Shown here: positions 1 to 5,411 of the stretch, piece by piece
Numbering within the stretch: the first letter of the stretch is position 1
How the letters are laid out: each line of letters opens with the position of its first letter
Assembly: GCA_029864945.1 (NCBI GenBank)
Contig: JAOTSL010000093.1
Span: 1 to 10,321 of the forward strand
Direction of reading: 5' to 3'
DNA: 10,321 bases
Source of the DNA: Gammaproteobacteria bacterium
Lineage (GTDB): Bacteria > Pseudomonadota > Gammaproteobacteria > S012-40
Translations under genes and position numbers: made by a program
The notes under the pieces: generated by a model
The model's input: the letters and a program-made list of their open reading frames with translations, nothing else
Told to the model about the DNA's origin: nothing
The model's database searches: none

Positions 1-55
1 AAGAATTAAATATTACAGAATCCTAAATTGTTCAAACAAGTTTAGCGTCTTATAT

Positions 56-89
56 TAATAAATGCGTTTTTTACCAAACGCATTTATTA
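56..89. terminator. 14-bp perfect hairpin downstream of trmL
   Basis: Bases 56-69 (TAATAAATGCGTTT) are perfectly complementary to 76-89, with a 6-nt loop. It lies about 40 bases beyond the trmL stop, and the flanks are AT-rich in both directions. It could end trmL transcription from the right or an unseen plus-strand gene from the left. There is no long uninterrupted T run, so a terminator role is likely but not certain. Confidence 0.5.
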
Positions 90-125
90 TCCTAGAATCC
101 GCGATCCAACTGCGGAATCTAGGAT
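89..125 (-). terminator. Imperfect 14-bp hairpin directly after the trmL stop
   Basis: Bases 89-102 pair with 112-125 with a single A-A mismatch (97/117) around a 9-nt loop. The arm begins three bases past the trmL stop codon. It is GC-richer than the neighbouring hairpin and abuts it, so the two form a tandem structure. On the minus strand it is followed by an AT-rich run and then the second hairpin, which fits termination of trmL or protection of its 3' end. Confidence 0.45.
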
Positions 126-127
126 TA

Positions 128-592
128 TCAAACACCACCAGCAAACCCCTGCTGCCGCCAAGCTTCATGACTAATAATAGCAACCGCATTTGATAAATTC
201 AGGCTACGACTACCCGGCCGCATCGGAATCCTCAATCGACAACTCGCATCAATACTTTGTAGCACATTATCAGGAAGGCCATGCGTCTCCGAACCGAACA
301 AAAGAACATCGTCATCCAAATAATCAATTTGATCATGAAACCGACTTCCTTTTGTAGTACACGCCAAAATCCTGCGTCCCTTCATCGCTTCTAAAAAAGC
401 ATCGTAGTTAGGATGTCGCGTAACATTCGCCATATCATGATAATCCAAACCCGCACGACGGAGCTTTTTCTCCTCAAGATCAAAACCCAAAGGCTCAATA
501 AGATGAAGGCTGCAACCATTGTTAGCAGCTAAGCGTATGATGTTGCCAGTGTTTGGTGCAATGCGAGGTTCGTAAAGTGCAATATGAAACAT
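128..592 (-). CDS. trmL: tRNA (cytidine(34)-2'-O)-methyltransferase, TrmL (SPOUT family)
   Basis: This 154-residue protein is full length for TrmL (YibK), a cytoplasmic SPOUT methyltransferase. The family transfers a methyl group from SAM to the 2'-O of the wobble nucleotide 34 of tRNA-Leu isoacceptors and works as a dimer. Visible motifs are NTGNIIRLAAN near residues 14-24 (SPOUT motif 1), LLFGSETHGLP at 97-107 (motif 2), and IPMRPGSRSLNLSNAVAI at 122-139 (motif 3, the knotted SAM site). The ATG start gives an N-terminus (MFHIALYEPRIAPNTGN) typical of the family. The Shine-Dalgarno is weak, but a good promoter lies 34-61 bases upstream (626-653). The gene is monocistronic here, followed by two hairpins, and looks less AT-rich than the accessory genes beyond its 5' end. 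Identification is firm from the motifs and length. Confidence 0.95.
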   Translation of the reverse strand: MFHIALYEPRIAPNTGNIIRLAANNGCSLHLIEPLGFDLEEKKLRRAGLDYHDMANVTRHPNYDAFLEAMKGRRILACTTKGSRFHDQIDYLDDDVLLFGSETHGLPDNVLQSIDASCRLRIPMRPGSRSLNLSNAVAIISHEAWRQQGFAGGV

Positions 593-625
593 AAGTAGAG
601 TCGATACGTGTGATGAAATGTTGAC

Positions 626-653
626 ACTATACCCAACGATGAACCTTGGTCAA
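626..653 (-). promoter_or_regulatory. Sigma70-like promoter for trmL
   Basis: Read on the minus strand, TTGACC (-35, plus 648-653) is separated by 16 bp from TATAGT (-10, plus 626-631); each matches five of six consensus bases. Transcription would start near 618 and give a leader of about 26 nt before the trmL ATG at 592. Confidence 0.6.
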
Positions 654-680
654 CTTATCTTTGTGTGAAAATTGATAAGT
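653..680. repeat. 7-bp inverted repeat just upstream of the trmL -35 box
   Basis: ACTTATC (653-659) and GATAAGT (674-680) are perfect inverted copies separated by 14 bp. The left arm touches the trmL -35 hexamer. It could be a regulator site or chance; arms of this length are not rare. Confidence 0.25.
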
Positions 681-748
681 GATGTATTAGAGCAGGTTAA
701 TTTGGATGCTATTGGATGTTAGTTAATTTGAGAGGGTCGGCTGGGGAA

Positions 749-804
749 GTCGCTATCAGTGGCCAAGCAAAGATGCCAAATTCGGGTTATCAGCGACGTT
801 AGAT
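749..804 (+). other. Nested palindrome followed by GTTAGAT, weakly attC-like
   Basis: GTCGCT (749-754) pairs with AGCGAC (792-797). Inside it TGGC (760-763) pairs with GCCA (775-778), giving a nested, bulged stem. GTTAGAT (798-804) follows directly and fits the GTTRRRY right-core consensus of integron attC sites. The complementary RYYYAAC left core that an attC needs is not present, so this is at most a degenerate site. The rest of the 593-932 gap holds the trmL and higBA promoters and no coding sequence that I can see. Confidence 0.2.
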
Positions 805-843
805 GCGTGTCAACAATTGAATTTCTTTCAACTATCTGCACGC

Positions 844-872
844 TCGACATTGCTGTATCACTGGAATACAAT
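844..872 (+). promoter_or_regulatory. Sigma70-like promoter for higBA
   Basis: TCGACA (844-849) and TACAAT (867-872) each match five of six consensus bases and are separated by an optimal 17 bp. Transcription would start near 879, about 54 nt before the higB start. The inverted repeat at 874-890 covers the predicted start site. Confidence 0.55.
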
Positions 873-873
873 G

Positions 874-890
874 TTCACCCTAAAGGTGAA
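874..890 (+). promoter_or_regulatory. Candidate HigA operator overlapping the higBA transcription start
   Basis: TTCACC (874-879) and GGTGAA (885-890) form a perfect 6-bp inverted repeat with a 5-bp spacer, directly after the -10 box. HigA-type antitoxins are known to autorepress by binding palindromes at their own promoter, and this placement fits. A direct repeat GAATACA (864-870 and 888-894) brackets the element. Confidence 0.45.
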
Positions 891-932
891 TACAACTAGC
901 GCCGATAAAATAACTATACTGAAGGAAATGTT

Positions 933-1235
933 TTGATAGTACAGTTCCGTACCGGGAAGCTTGAAAGGTGTTATTTAGAATCAAAACAATCAATTAGAGA
1001 GTTTGGAGCTTCGGTTGGACGGAAATATATACAAAGAATAAATATTATTAAGGCTACTAATAGTCTCGATGATTTAAAGAAGTTACCAGGGCTTAGATGT
1101 CATCCTTTAAAAGGGGATAGAGTTGGTCAATATGCTATCAACCTGACTGGCTTTTATAGACTGATATTTACCGTGGAAGGCGATATTTTGAATATTGCGG
1201 TTATAGAGGAGGTTAGTAAGCACTATGGCGACTGA
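933..1235 (+). CDS. higB: HigB-like toxin, RelE/ParE superfamily (plasmid-maintenance killer)
   Basis: This 100-residue protein has the usual HigB length. The C-terminal half is typical of the family: LPGLRCHPLKGDR at 51-63, GQYAINL at 65-71, FYRLIFT at 74-80 and IEEVSKHYGD at 91-100. H57, K60, R76 and Y98 are candidate residues of the ribonuclease surface. Known HigB toxins cut mRNA at the translating ribosome and are neutralised by HigA. The start is TTG at 933, with GAAGGA (921-926) six bases upstream; the ATG at 928 is out of frame and stops at once. Toxin precedes antitoxin, as is usual for higBA, and the two genes overlap by 11 bases, so they are one transcription unit. A promoter and operator-like palindrome lie directly upstream. 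Confidence 0.9.
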   Translation: MIVQFRTGKLERCYLESKQSIREFGASVGRKYIQRINIIKATNSLDDLKKLPGLRCHPLKGDRVGQYAINLTGFYRLIFTVEGDILNIAVIEEVSKHYGD

Positions 1236-2307
1236 ACAACATTTTGTAACAGATATAGCTATTCCCCCAGGTGAGTATTTGGAGGAAGTGCTTGAGGATA
1301 TGGGGCTTAATCAAGCAGAGTTAGCTCGTAGAATGGGCCGCCCGGCTCAAGCAGTAAATGAAATTATTAAAGGTGATAAGGCTATAACCCCAGAGACGTC
1401 TATTCAGTTAGAAAAGGTGTTAGGCGTGCCTGCTCATATATGGAGCGGTTTGGAGTCTGAGTATCGATTAATTAAAGCGAGCCAGGTTGAGGCTGAAAAT
1501 GCAAAAAAAGAAGAGAAGCTTTTGGTTGATTTTCCATATTTAGAACTTTCTAAATTGGAGTTAGTAGAAAAAACTCGAGATCCGTTAACTAAGGTTCAGA
1601 GTCTTCGTCGTTTTTTCGGGGTTTCATCACTGTTTAATTTGAAAGGGGTTCGGTCGTTTAGTCCTGCTTTTAGGCAAAGTACTAATAATGAAATTAACCA
1701 TGAAGCTTTAGCTTCATGGTTAAGAGCTGGGGCTCTAATTGCAAATCAAATTGAGTGTGATGAATATTGTAAAGATACTTTACTCTCTAAGATTTCTGAT
1801 ATTAGGGAGTTAACACTTAAAAAAGAACCAAATGACTTTTTTCCAAAGCTCGAATCGTTATTGCAGCAATGTGGTATAGCTCTTGTCGTAATTCCTCACT
1901 TTAAGAAGACTTATACGACCGGTGCAACATTTTGGGTTAAAAAGTCGAAGGGAGTAATAATGATGTCTCTCAGAGGTGGCTGGGCCGATATATTTTGGTT
2001 TAGTTTATTTCATGAGTTAGGTCACATACTCTTACATGATAAAAGACATACCTTTTTAGAAAATGACACTCATTCTTCTGAGTGGAAAAAACAGGAAAAT
2101 GAAGCTGATAAATTCTCTCAGATAACGTTAATTCCCGAGAAAGAATTTAGAGAGTTTAAACTATTAGGTAACTTTTCCTATCCAAGTATAAAATTATTTT
2201 CAAAAAATATTGGGGTCTCGCCAGGAATTGTTACGGGCCGATTACAGCATGAGAAACTTATGTCTTACAAGTTTCATGTTGGCCGTATAAGGTATAAATG
2301 GAAATAG
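1225..2307 (+). CDS. higA: HigA-type antitoxin fused to an M78/ImmA-IrrE metallopeptidase domain
   Basis: The 360-residue protein has two parts. Residues 10-80 are a HigA/VapI Xre-type helix-turn-helix (PPGEYLEEVL at 14-23, NQAELARRMGRPAQAVNEI at 29-47, TPETSIQLEKVLGV at 55-68). Residues about 210-345 form an ImmA/IrrE-type zinc peptidase domain with HELGH at 263-267, an ENEADKF segment at 291-297 that may hold the third metal ligand, and GIVTGRLQHEKL at 334-345. A linker of about 130 residues lies between them. Such fusions are an established variant of HigA. The N-terminal part is expected to bind the operator, while the role of the peptidase part is unclear and might include self-cleavage. 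The ATG lies inside the end of higB (11-bp overlap), with AGGAGG at 1207-1212. All catalytic motif residues are intact. A long perfect palindrome lies in the coding sequence at 1694-1723. Confidence 0.9.
   Translation: MATEQHFVTDIAIPPGEYLEEVLEDMGLNQAELARRMGRPAQAVNEIIKGDKAITPETSIQLEKVLGVPAHIWSGLESEYRLIKASQVEAENAKKEEKLLVDFPYLELSKLELVEKTRDPLTKVQSLRRFFGVSSLFNLKGVRSFSPAFRQSTNNEINHEALASWLRAGALIANQIECDEYCKDTLLSKISDIRELTLKKEPNDFFPKLESLLQQCGIALVVIPHFKKTYTTGATFWVKKSKGVIMMSLRGGWADIFWFSLFHELGHILLHDKRHTFLENDTHSSEWKKQENEADKFSQITLIPEKEFREFKLLGNFSYPSIKLFSKNIGVSPGIVTGRLQHEKLMSYKFHVGRIRYKWK
1694..1736. repeat. Perfect 14-bp inverted repeat plus adjoining 5-bp hairpin inside higA
   Basis: TTAACCATGAAGCT (1694-1707) and AGCTTCATGGTTAA (1710-1723) are perfect inverted copies separated by TT. 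A second hairpin, AGAGC (1723-1727) and GCTCT (1732-1736), starts where the first ends. They lie in codons for INHEALASWLRAG (residues 157-169), between the DNA-binding and peptidase domains. There is no T run afterwards, so it does not look like a simple terminator. Confidence 0.85.
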
Positions 2308-2311
2308 TTTC

Positions 2312-2380
2312 AACAACTTAGTCAACGGCATTTTTAGGCCTAGCGCCTGATGTGTAGCACAATATAATAGGTTGTTTTTT
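2312..2380 (+). terminator. Possible weak terminator after higBA
   Basis: AACAAC (2312-2317) can pair with GTTGTT (2371-2376), which runs into a T tract (2375-2380) and a second T-rich stretch (2385-2393). A small AGGC/GCCT hairpin (2336-2348) sits in the long loop. The large loop makes efficient termination doubtful. Confidence 0.2.
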
Positions 2381-2462
2381 CAAATTTTTTTTTAAATTAA
2401 CAGTGATGGAACTTCTCCCGAAATTTCGAATATCTCATTAACGAATTGTTGGAGATGTGTAA

Positions 2463-2516
2463 ATGGCTAGAAAAAATACATATAATAATGTGTTTAAAGC
2501 AACTACTGGCGGTTAG
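2463..2516 (+). CDS. Possible 17-codon leader or fragment ORF
   Basis: ATG at 2463 opens a 17-codon frame (MARKNTYNNVFKATTGG) that stops at 2514-2516. GGAGA at 2451-2455 sits seven bases upstream, a better ribosome-binding site than that of the next gene. It ends 54 bases before the ATG of the MM3350-like gene. It could be a short translated leader, the surviving 5' end of a truncated gene, or chance. I do not recognise the peptide. Confidence 0.25.
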   Translation: MARKNTYNNVFKATTGG

Positions 2517-2570
2517 GTACGAAATAATTTTCGTGACAAATTGAATATTAATCTACTTGGAAAAACTGAT

Positions 2571-2990
2571 ATGATTTTGACATTTACGATTGAGTTCCCT
2601 AACTCAAGGGACGATGACGAAGAAGATATGATGCGAAAAATAGAAATTGAATCTTCTTCCACATTAGATGATTTACATTTGGCAATCCAGCAAGCTATCG
2701 ATTTTGATAATGACCATATGTATGAATTTTTCGTATCAAAAAACACAAGAAGTAGAAGAAAAACAACTTACGATATTGACAGTAATGATGTATTTGATAT
2801 TACTCTTGATGATATATACCCCATAGAAGCTGGAAATAAATTGTTTTATTTGTTTGATTATGGTGACAGTTGGATTTTTAAAATAACAAAAACAAGAAAA
2901 ACACCAGAATCAGCAATTGAAGGTGTACTTTACCCACGAGTAATCGAAAGTATAGGCGAAAACCCGGAGCAGTACGAAGAGTGTGATTAG
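2571..2990 (+). CDS. Small pRiA4b ORF-3 / MM3350-like domain protein
   Basis: From ATG 2571 the product has 139 residues; an in-frame TTG at 2541 would add ten. The pattern fits the plasmid pRiA4b ORF-3-like family (PF07929): a short N-terminal strand (ILTFTIEF), an acidic stretch, TLDDLHLAIQQAIDFDNDHMY in the first half, LFYLFDYGDSW in the second half (the family's YDFGDxW motif), and a C-terminal PRVIESIGENPEQYEECD matching the family's closing motif. The biochemical role of the family is not known; it is frequent on plasmids and in accessory regions. The protein is strongly acidic and has no signal peptide. The ribosome-binding site is weak (GGAAAA, 2559-2564). It stands alone between higBA and a lipoprotein gene with gaps on both sides, so it is probably its own unit. 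Confidence 0.75.
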   Translation: MILTFTIEFPNSRDDDEEDMMRKIEIESSSTLDDLHLAIQQAIDFDNDHMYEFFVSKNTRSRRKTTYDIDSNDVFDITLDDIYPIEAGNKLFYLFDYGDSWIFKITKTRKTPESAIEGVLYPRVIESIGENPEQYEECD

Positions 2991-3011
2991 TAAAATTTTT
3001 GCTAATTTTCT
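2986..3011 (+). terminator. AT-rich hairpin and T-rich tail at the end of the MM3350-like gene
   Basis: Bases 2986-3006 fold into a stem (ATTAG pairs with CTAAT, continued by a T-G and A-T pairs) over a small loop, followed by TTTCTTC. It overlaps the stop codon at 2988-2990. The low GC content makes it a weak intrinsic terminator candidate. Confidence 0.3.
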
Positions 3012-3125
3012 TCGGGAGGAAATACATAAATATGTGTTTTCGTTTTTGTAAAAAATCCTAATATTCGTTAGGCATGCGCGAAAATATTTATGCACTACTA
3101 ATGTCAATAATAGAGGAAATTTGAA

Positions 3126-3407
3126 GTGAAAATTAAACCAATATTGTTGCTTATGATTTTTGCATTTAGTTGTGTCGGTTGTGCAACTACTAATAATGAT
3201 AAAATAGACTCTACTCCTAATTCAATTGTTGAGCATTCAAAGGATGATAGTTTAAATCAAGAGTCAGTAAAAAAATCTACTATTCAGCCGAATAGGGCAA
3301 TGATCAAAAATAGTAAAACCGGTGATAGCAAGCCAAACGCAACCGAGAATATGTTTGGTTATATTATTGGTTTTGTTCTAGGGTATGGATTGGTTGCAGG
3401 ATTCTAA
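3126..3407 (+). CDS. Small putative lipoprotein with a C-terminal glycine-rich hydrophobic segment
   Basis: This 93-residue product is not one I recognise. It begins with a lipoprotein-like signal (MKIKPILLLMIFAFSCVGC); the lipobox is CVG-C with the modified cysteine at 19, unusual only in having Cys rather than Leu at -3. Ala at +2 predicts sorting to the outer membrane. A polar, Ser/Asn/Lys-rich middle (residues 21-75) follows, probably disordered. Residues 76-93 (MFGYIIGFVLGYGLVAGF) are hydrophobic with regular glycines, like a membrane-inserting or oligomerising helix. The start is GTG at 3126 with GAGG at 3113-3116. It lies alone between two gaps of about 140 bases. The function is unknown; that it is a real exported gene rests on the signal sequence and the ribosome-binding site. 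Confidence 0.65.
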   Translation: MKIKPILLLMIFAFSCVGCATTNNDKIDSTPNSIVEHSKDDSLNQESVKKSTIQPNRAMIKNSKTGDSKPNATENMFGYIIGFVLGYGLVAGF

Positions 3408-3416
3408 ACTTAGAAT
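3401..3416 (+). terminator. Short hairpin across the lipoprotein stop codon
   Basis: ATTCTAA (3401-3407) is perfectly complementary to TTAGAAT (3410-3416). Six pairs with a 4-nt loop are sterically possible. It is AT-only apart from two pairs and lacks a clean T run, so termination is only a possibility. Confidence 0.2.
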
Positions 3417-3475
3417 AATAACTTTATTCCGATCGCTTATTTGAACTTATAACGGGTTTAAGTAGTGATTGAATT

Positions 3476-3492
3476 ACACTAAGTCGTAGTGT
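3476..3492 (+). other. 6-bp hairpin upstream of the RNase H gene
   Basis: ACACTA (3476-3481) pairs with TAGTGT (3487-3492) around AGTCG. It lies about 60 bases before the TTG start at 3552 and has no T tail. It could be an operator or leader structure, or chance. Confidence 0.2.
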
Positions 3493-3551
3493 CCAAGTTC
3501 CGAATATGTGTATATGTTAATTATATAAAATTTTAAATTGAGGGTAATAGA

Positions 3552-4325
3552 TTGGCGAAAAAGTATTATGTTGTATGGGAAGGTCGAACACCTGGGATAT
3601 TTACGGACTGGGACAGCTGCAAAAAACAGGTGGATAAATTTCAAGGTGCAAAGTATAAATCATTCACAACTCGAGGAGAGGCTGAAGCCGCATTTAGTGG
3701 AAAATCAGTAAGCTCGACTAAAATAAACAAGACCTCATCTACTCCAAAACCAAAGTCCTCTAAGCCATCGTTACCAACTCTTTCCAATGAGCAAGTTAAT
3801 AAAATTGGTGTTGATACAATGATTTTTTCTGACGGGGCATGTAATCCGAACCCAGGTGAGGCGGGTTCCGGTATTTCAATATATCGAAATAAACAAATTA
3901 GTGAGCTTTGGTACGGCTTGTATAACCCTAACGGTACAAATAATACTGCAGAACTAAACGCACTATATCAAGCGTTTATAGTTTCTAAAGAAGAAATTGA
4001 TGCAGGGCGTACTGTTGCCGTTTTCTGTGATTCAAAATATTCAATTCAGTGTGTAACGCAGTGGGCAGTAGGTTGGAAAAAAAAGGGCTGGAAAAAGACT
4101 GGAGGCGAAATAAAAAACCTAGAGTTAATTCAGGAAATGTTCGCGTTGCATCAATCTATAAAAGATAAATTTGAAGTTTTTCATGTGAACGGACATGTTG
4201 GTATTGAAGGAAATGAGTTAGCGGATCGCATGTCACTTTTAGCCATCAGTTCCGCAGAAAAAGAGTTTTGCTTATATAAGGAAGAAATTGATATAGCGAA
4301 AGTTTTATCAATGAGATCAGGTTAG
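3552..4325 (+). CDS. Ribonuclease HI with N-terminal RNA:DNA hybrid-binding (viroplasmin) domain
   Basis: The 257-residue protein would cut the RNA strand of RNA:DNA hybrids in the cytoplasm. Residues 2-48 are the caulimovirus-viroplasmin/RNHBD domain (KKYYVVWEGRTPGIFTDWDSC, then YKSFTTRGEAEAAF). A Ser/Pro/Lys-rich linker covers about 50-80. The RNase H fold runs from about 88 to 230 with the full catalytic set: D94 in SDGACNPNPG, E134 in NTAELNAL, D160 in CDSKYS and D225 in NELADR, plus the catalytic-loop histidine H215 in VNGHVG. A Trp/Lys-rich segment at 171-183 resembles the basic protrusion of RNase HI. The start is TTG with GAGGG (3540-3544) seven bases upstream. Its location among accessory genes and its AT-rich base use suggest that it is not the housekeeping rnhA; the gene is intact. 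Confidence 0.92.
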   Translation: MAKKYYVVWEGRTPGIFTDWDSCKKQVDKFQGAKYKSFTTRGEAEAAFSGKSVSSTKINKTSSTPKPKSSKPSLPTLSNEQVNKIGVDTMIFSDGACNPNPGEAGSGISIYRNKQISELWYGLYNPNGTNNTAELNALYQAFIVSKEEIDAGRTVAVFCDSKYSIQCVTQWAVGWKKKGWKKTGGEIKNLELIQEMFALHQSIKDKFEVFHVNGHVGIEGNELADRMSLLAISSAEKEFCLYKEEIDIAKVLSMRSG

Positions 4326-4490
4326 ATAATCAGTTTTTGGGGATGCTGAATATAAAAATTGCATCAACTAATAAAAGAGTGATCTGATTCACAGGCTCTA
4401 TGAATAACGGCGTGTACATTAATCATATAACAACAAATTAATCATTGAACAGATTTAAGGGGTTAATTTTTCACTCACATGAGGGATTAT

Positions 4491-4838
4491 ATGATGAAGT
4501 ACACTACAAGAACATTGCTTACACTTTTACTTATTGGTTTAAGTCATTCGGCATTTGCTGAAGTGATCGAAATTAAGGGTGAGCACCTCACCGTCACATT
4601 TGATGACTCTGTTTCAAGTAATGTGGCAGGATACAATGTATATATCGACGATAAGTTATTTAATGAGAATGTACTAGTTAAATCCGGTTACAAAATCAAT
4701 GCATCACAATTTAGTGATAGTAATAAAGCTCATAGTATATATGTTACTGCCCAGTCATCTTTCGGTATTGAAAGTGAGCCGACGCCTACGGTAATGTTTA
4801 AAGTTGCAGCTATGGAGACAGTCGCTGGCTTGGAATAG
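4491..4838 (+). CDS. Small exported protein with a fibronectin type III-like fold
   Basis: I chose ATG 4491 because GAGGG (4481-4485) lies just upstream; an in-frame ATG at 4479 would add four residues before the signal peptide and has no better site. The 115-residue product starts with a clear Sec signal (MMKYTTRTLLTLLLIGLSHSAFA) cut before EV. The remaining ~90 residues look like one FN3-type beta-sandwich: LTVTFDDS near the start, GYNVYIDDKLFNEN in the middle, and HSIYVTAQSSFGIESEPTPTV near the end, which matches the FN3 pattern Y.V.A....G.S.PS. It probably acts in the periplasm or outside the cell. The stop is followed at once by a frameshifted sequence carrying a cysteine motif, so it may be the N-terminal part of a formerly longer exported protein. 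No catalytic motif is visible. Confidence 0.6.
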   Translation: MMKYTTRTLLTLLLIGLSHSAFAEVIEIKGEHLTVTFDDSVSSNVAGYNVYIDDKLFNENVLVKSGYKINASQFSDSNKAHSIYVTAQSSFGIESEPTPTVMFKVAAMETVAGLE

Positions 4839-5056
4839 TTTTATTAGTAAACGGAACATTACCGGGCAACGATTCAACGTTCGATACATTAACACTTTAT
4901 GTAAGGAACAAGGCCCAGGAAAAATCTATACTACGGAGCAAACTCAAGGCTGTAGTTGTGAACAGATTATTGACAATAATGTGTACCGGTAAAGGTAATT
5001 CAATATTTGGTTGTGCTAGTGGAGTAATGGATACGTTCATTAGGTTACTAATTTAG
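4839..5056 (+). pseudogene. Frameshifted remnant of an exported protein C-terminus with GCSC...FGC cysteines
   Basis: After the stop at 4838 one plus frame (open from about 4804 to 4992) encodes RYINTLCKEQGPGKIY followed by TEQTQGCSCEQIID and then stops. The next frame over takes up with TGKGNSIFGCASGVMDTFI and ends at the TAG at 5054-5056. From memory, a GCSCxQI(I/L) motif followed some 15-20 residues later by a GC-containing segment and a hydrophobic end is a recurrent C-terminal signature of exported gammaproteobacterial proteins. Here it is split by a one-base shift between about 4975 and 4995. The upstream FN3-like gene reads in a third frame, so two shifts would be needed to make one protein. 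No start codon or ribosome-binding site suits it as a gene of its own. The motif recognition is from memory and needs a search. Confidence 0.4.
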
Positions 5057-5411
5057 ATGAATCCTATTGTTAACGACATATCGCTTCAGTTTGTGAATCA
5101 TCCCTCAGTTAAACCATATGAATATTTTGATGGGTTAGATAACAGGATGTGATTAAGAGCAATCTAGCATTGTTGTAATGCTGGCAATAATAATTAAAAT
5201 ATTTACGTTTATTTTGATGTTATCAATGTCCATCCTTCTGACCTGACTAAATGAGAACAGCTAGGGCAGACTGTCAAATTCACATCCGCTACTTTGTCTG
5301 GTAGTTTTATATAATTTGTGCGAAGAGCATAAGTTATTTCCAAAGGTATGTTCGTGGCCTAAAAAATACTAGTTCAGTATCAAGATAAGCGATGCTACTA
5401 TTGATTCTAAT
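5057..5411. other. Gap without a convincing gene
   Basis: Nothing firm is seen here. An ATG at 5057, directly after the remnant's stop, opens 31 codons to 5152 without a ribosome-binding site. AGCATT (5166-5171) and AATGCT (5177-5182) form a 6-bp hairpin with a 5-nt loop. No promoter for the next gene stands out. Confidence 0.4.

Noticed and set aside
915..920. TATACT as the higBA -10 box
   Set aside because: It abuts the ribosome-binding site, so transcription would start inside or after it; the 844-872 promoter fits better.
2505..3076. GTTAGGT (2512) and GTTAGGC (3069) as integron attC right cores delimiting cassettes
   Set aside because: The GTTRRRY pattern is expected about ten times per strand in 10 kb by chance, and no paired RYYYAAC left core with an imperfect palindrome was found at either place.
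2910..3107. Minus-strand 65-codon frame (and another at 2513-2746)
   Set aside because: They overlap the MM3350-like gene or its AT-rich downstream gap, have no recognisable motif, and the plus-strand gene explains the sequence.
4970..5000. Programmed ribosomal frameshift joining the two cysteine-motif frames
   Set aside because: No slippery heptamer or downstream stem-loop is evident, and the remnant lacks its own start, so mutation or sequencing error is a simpler explanation.
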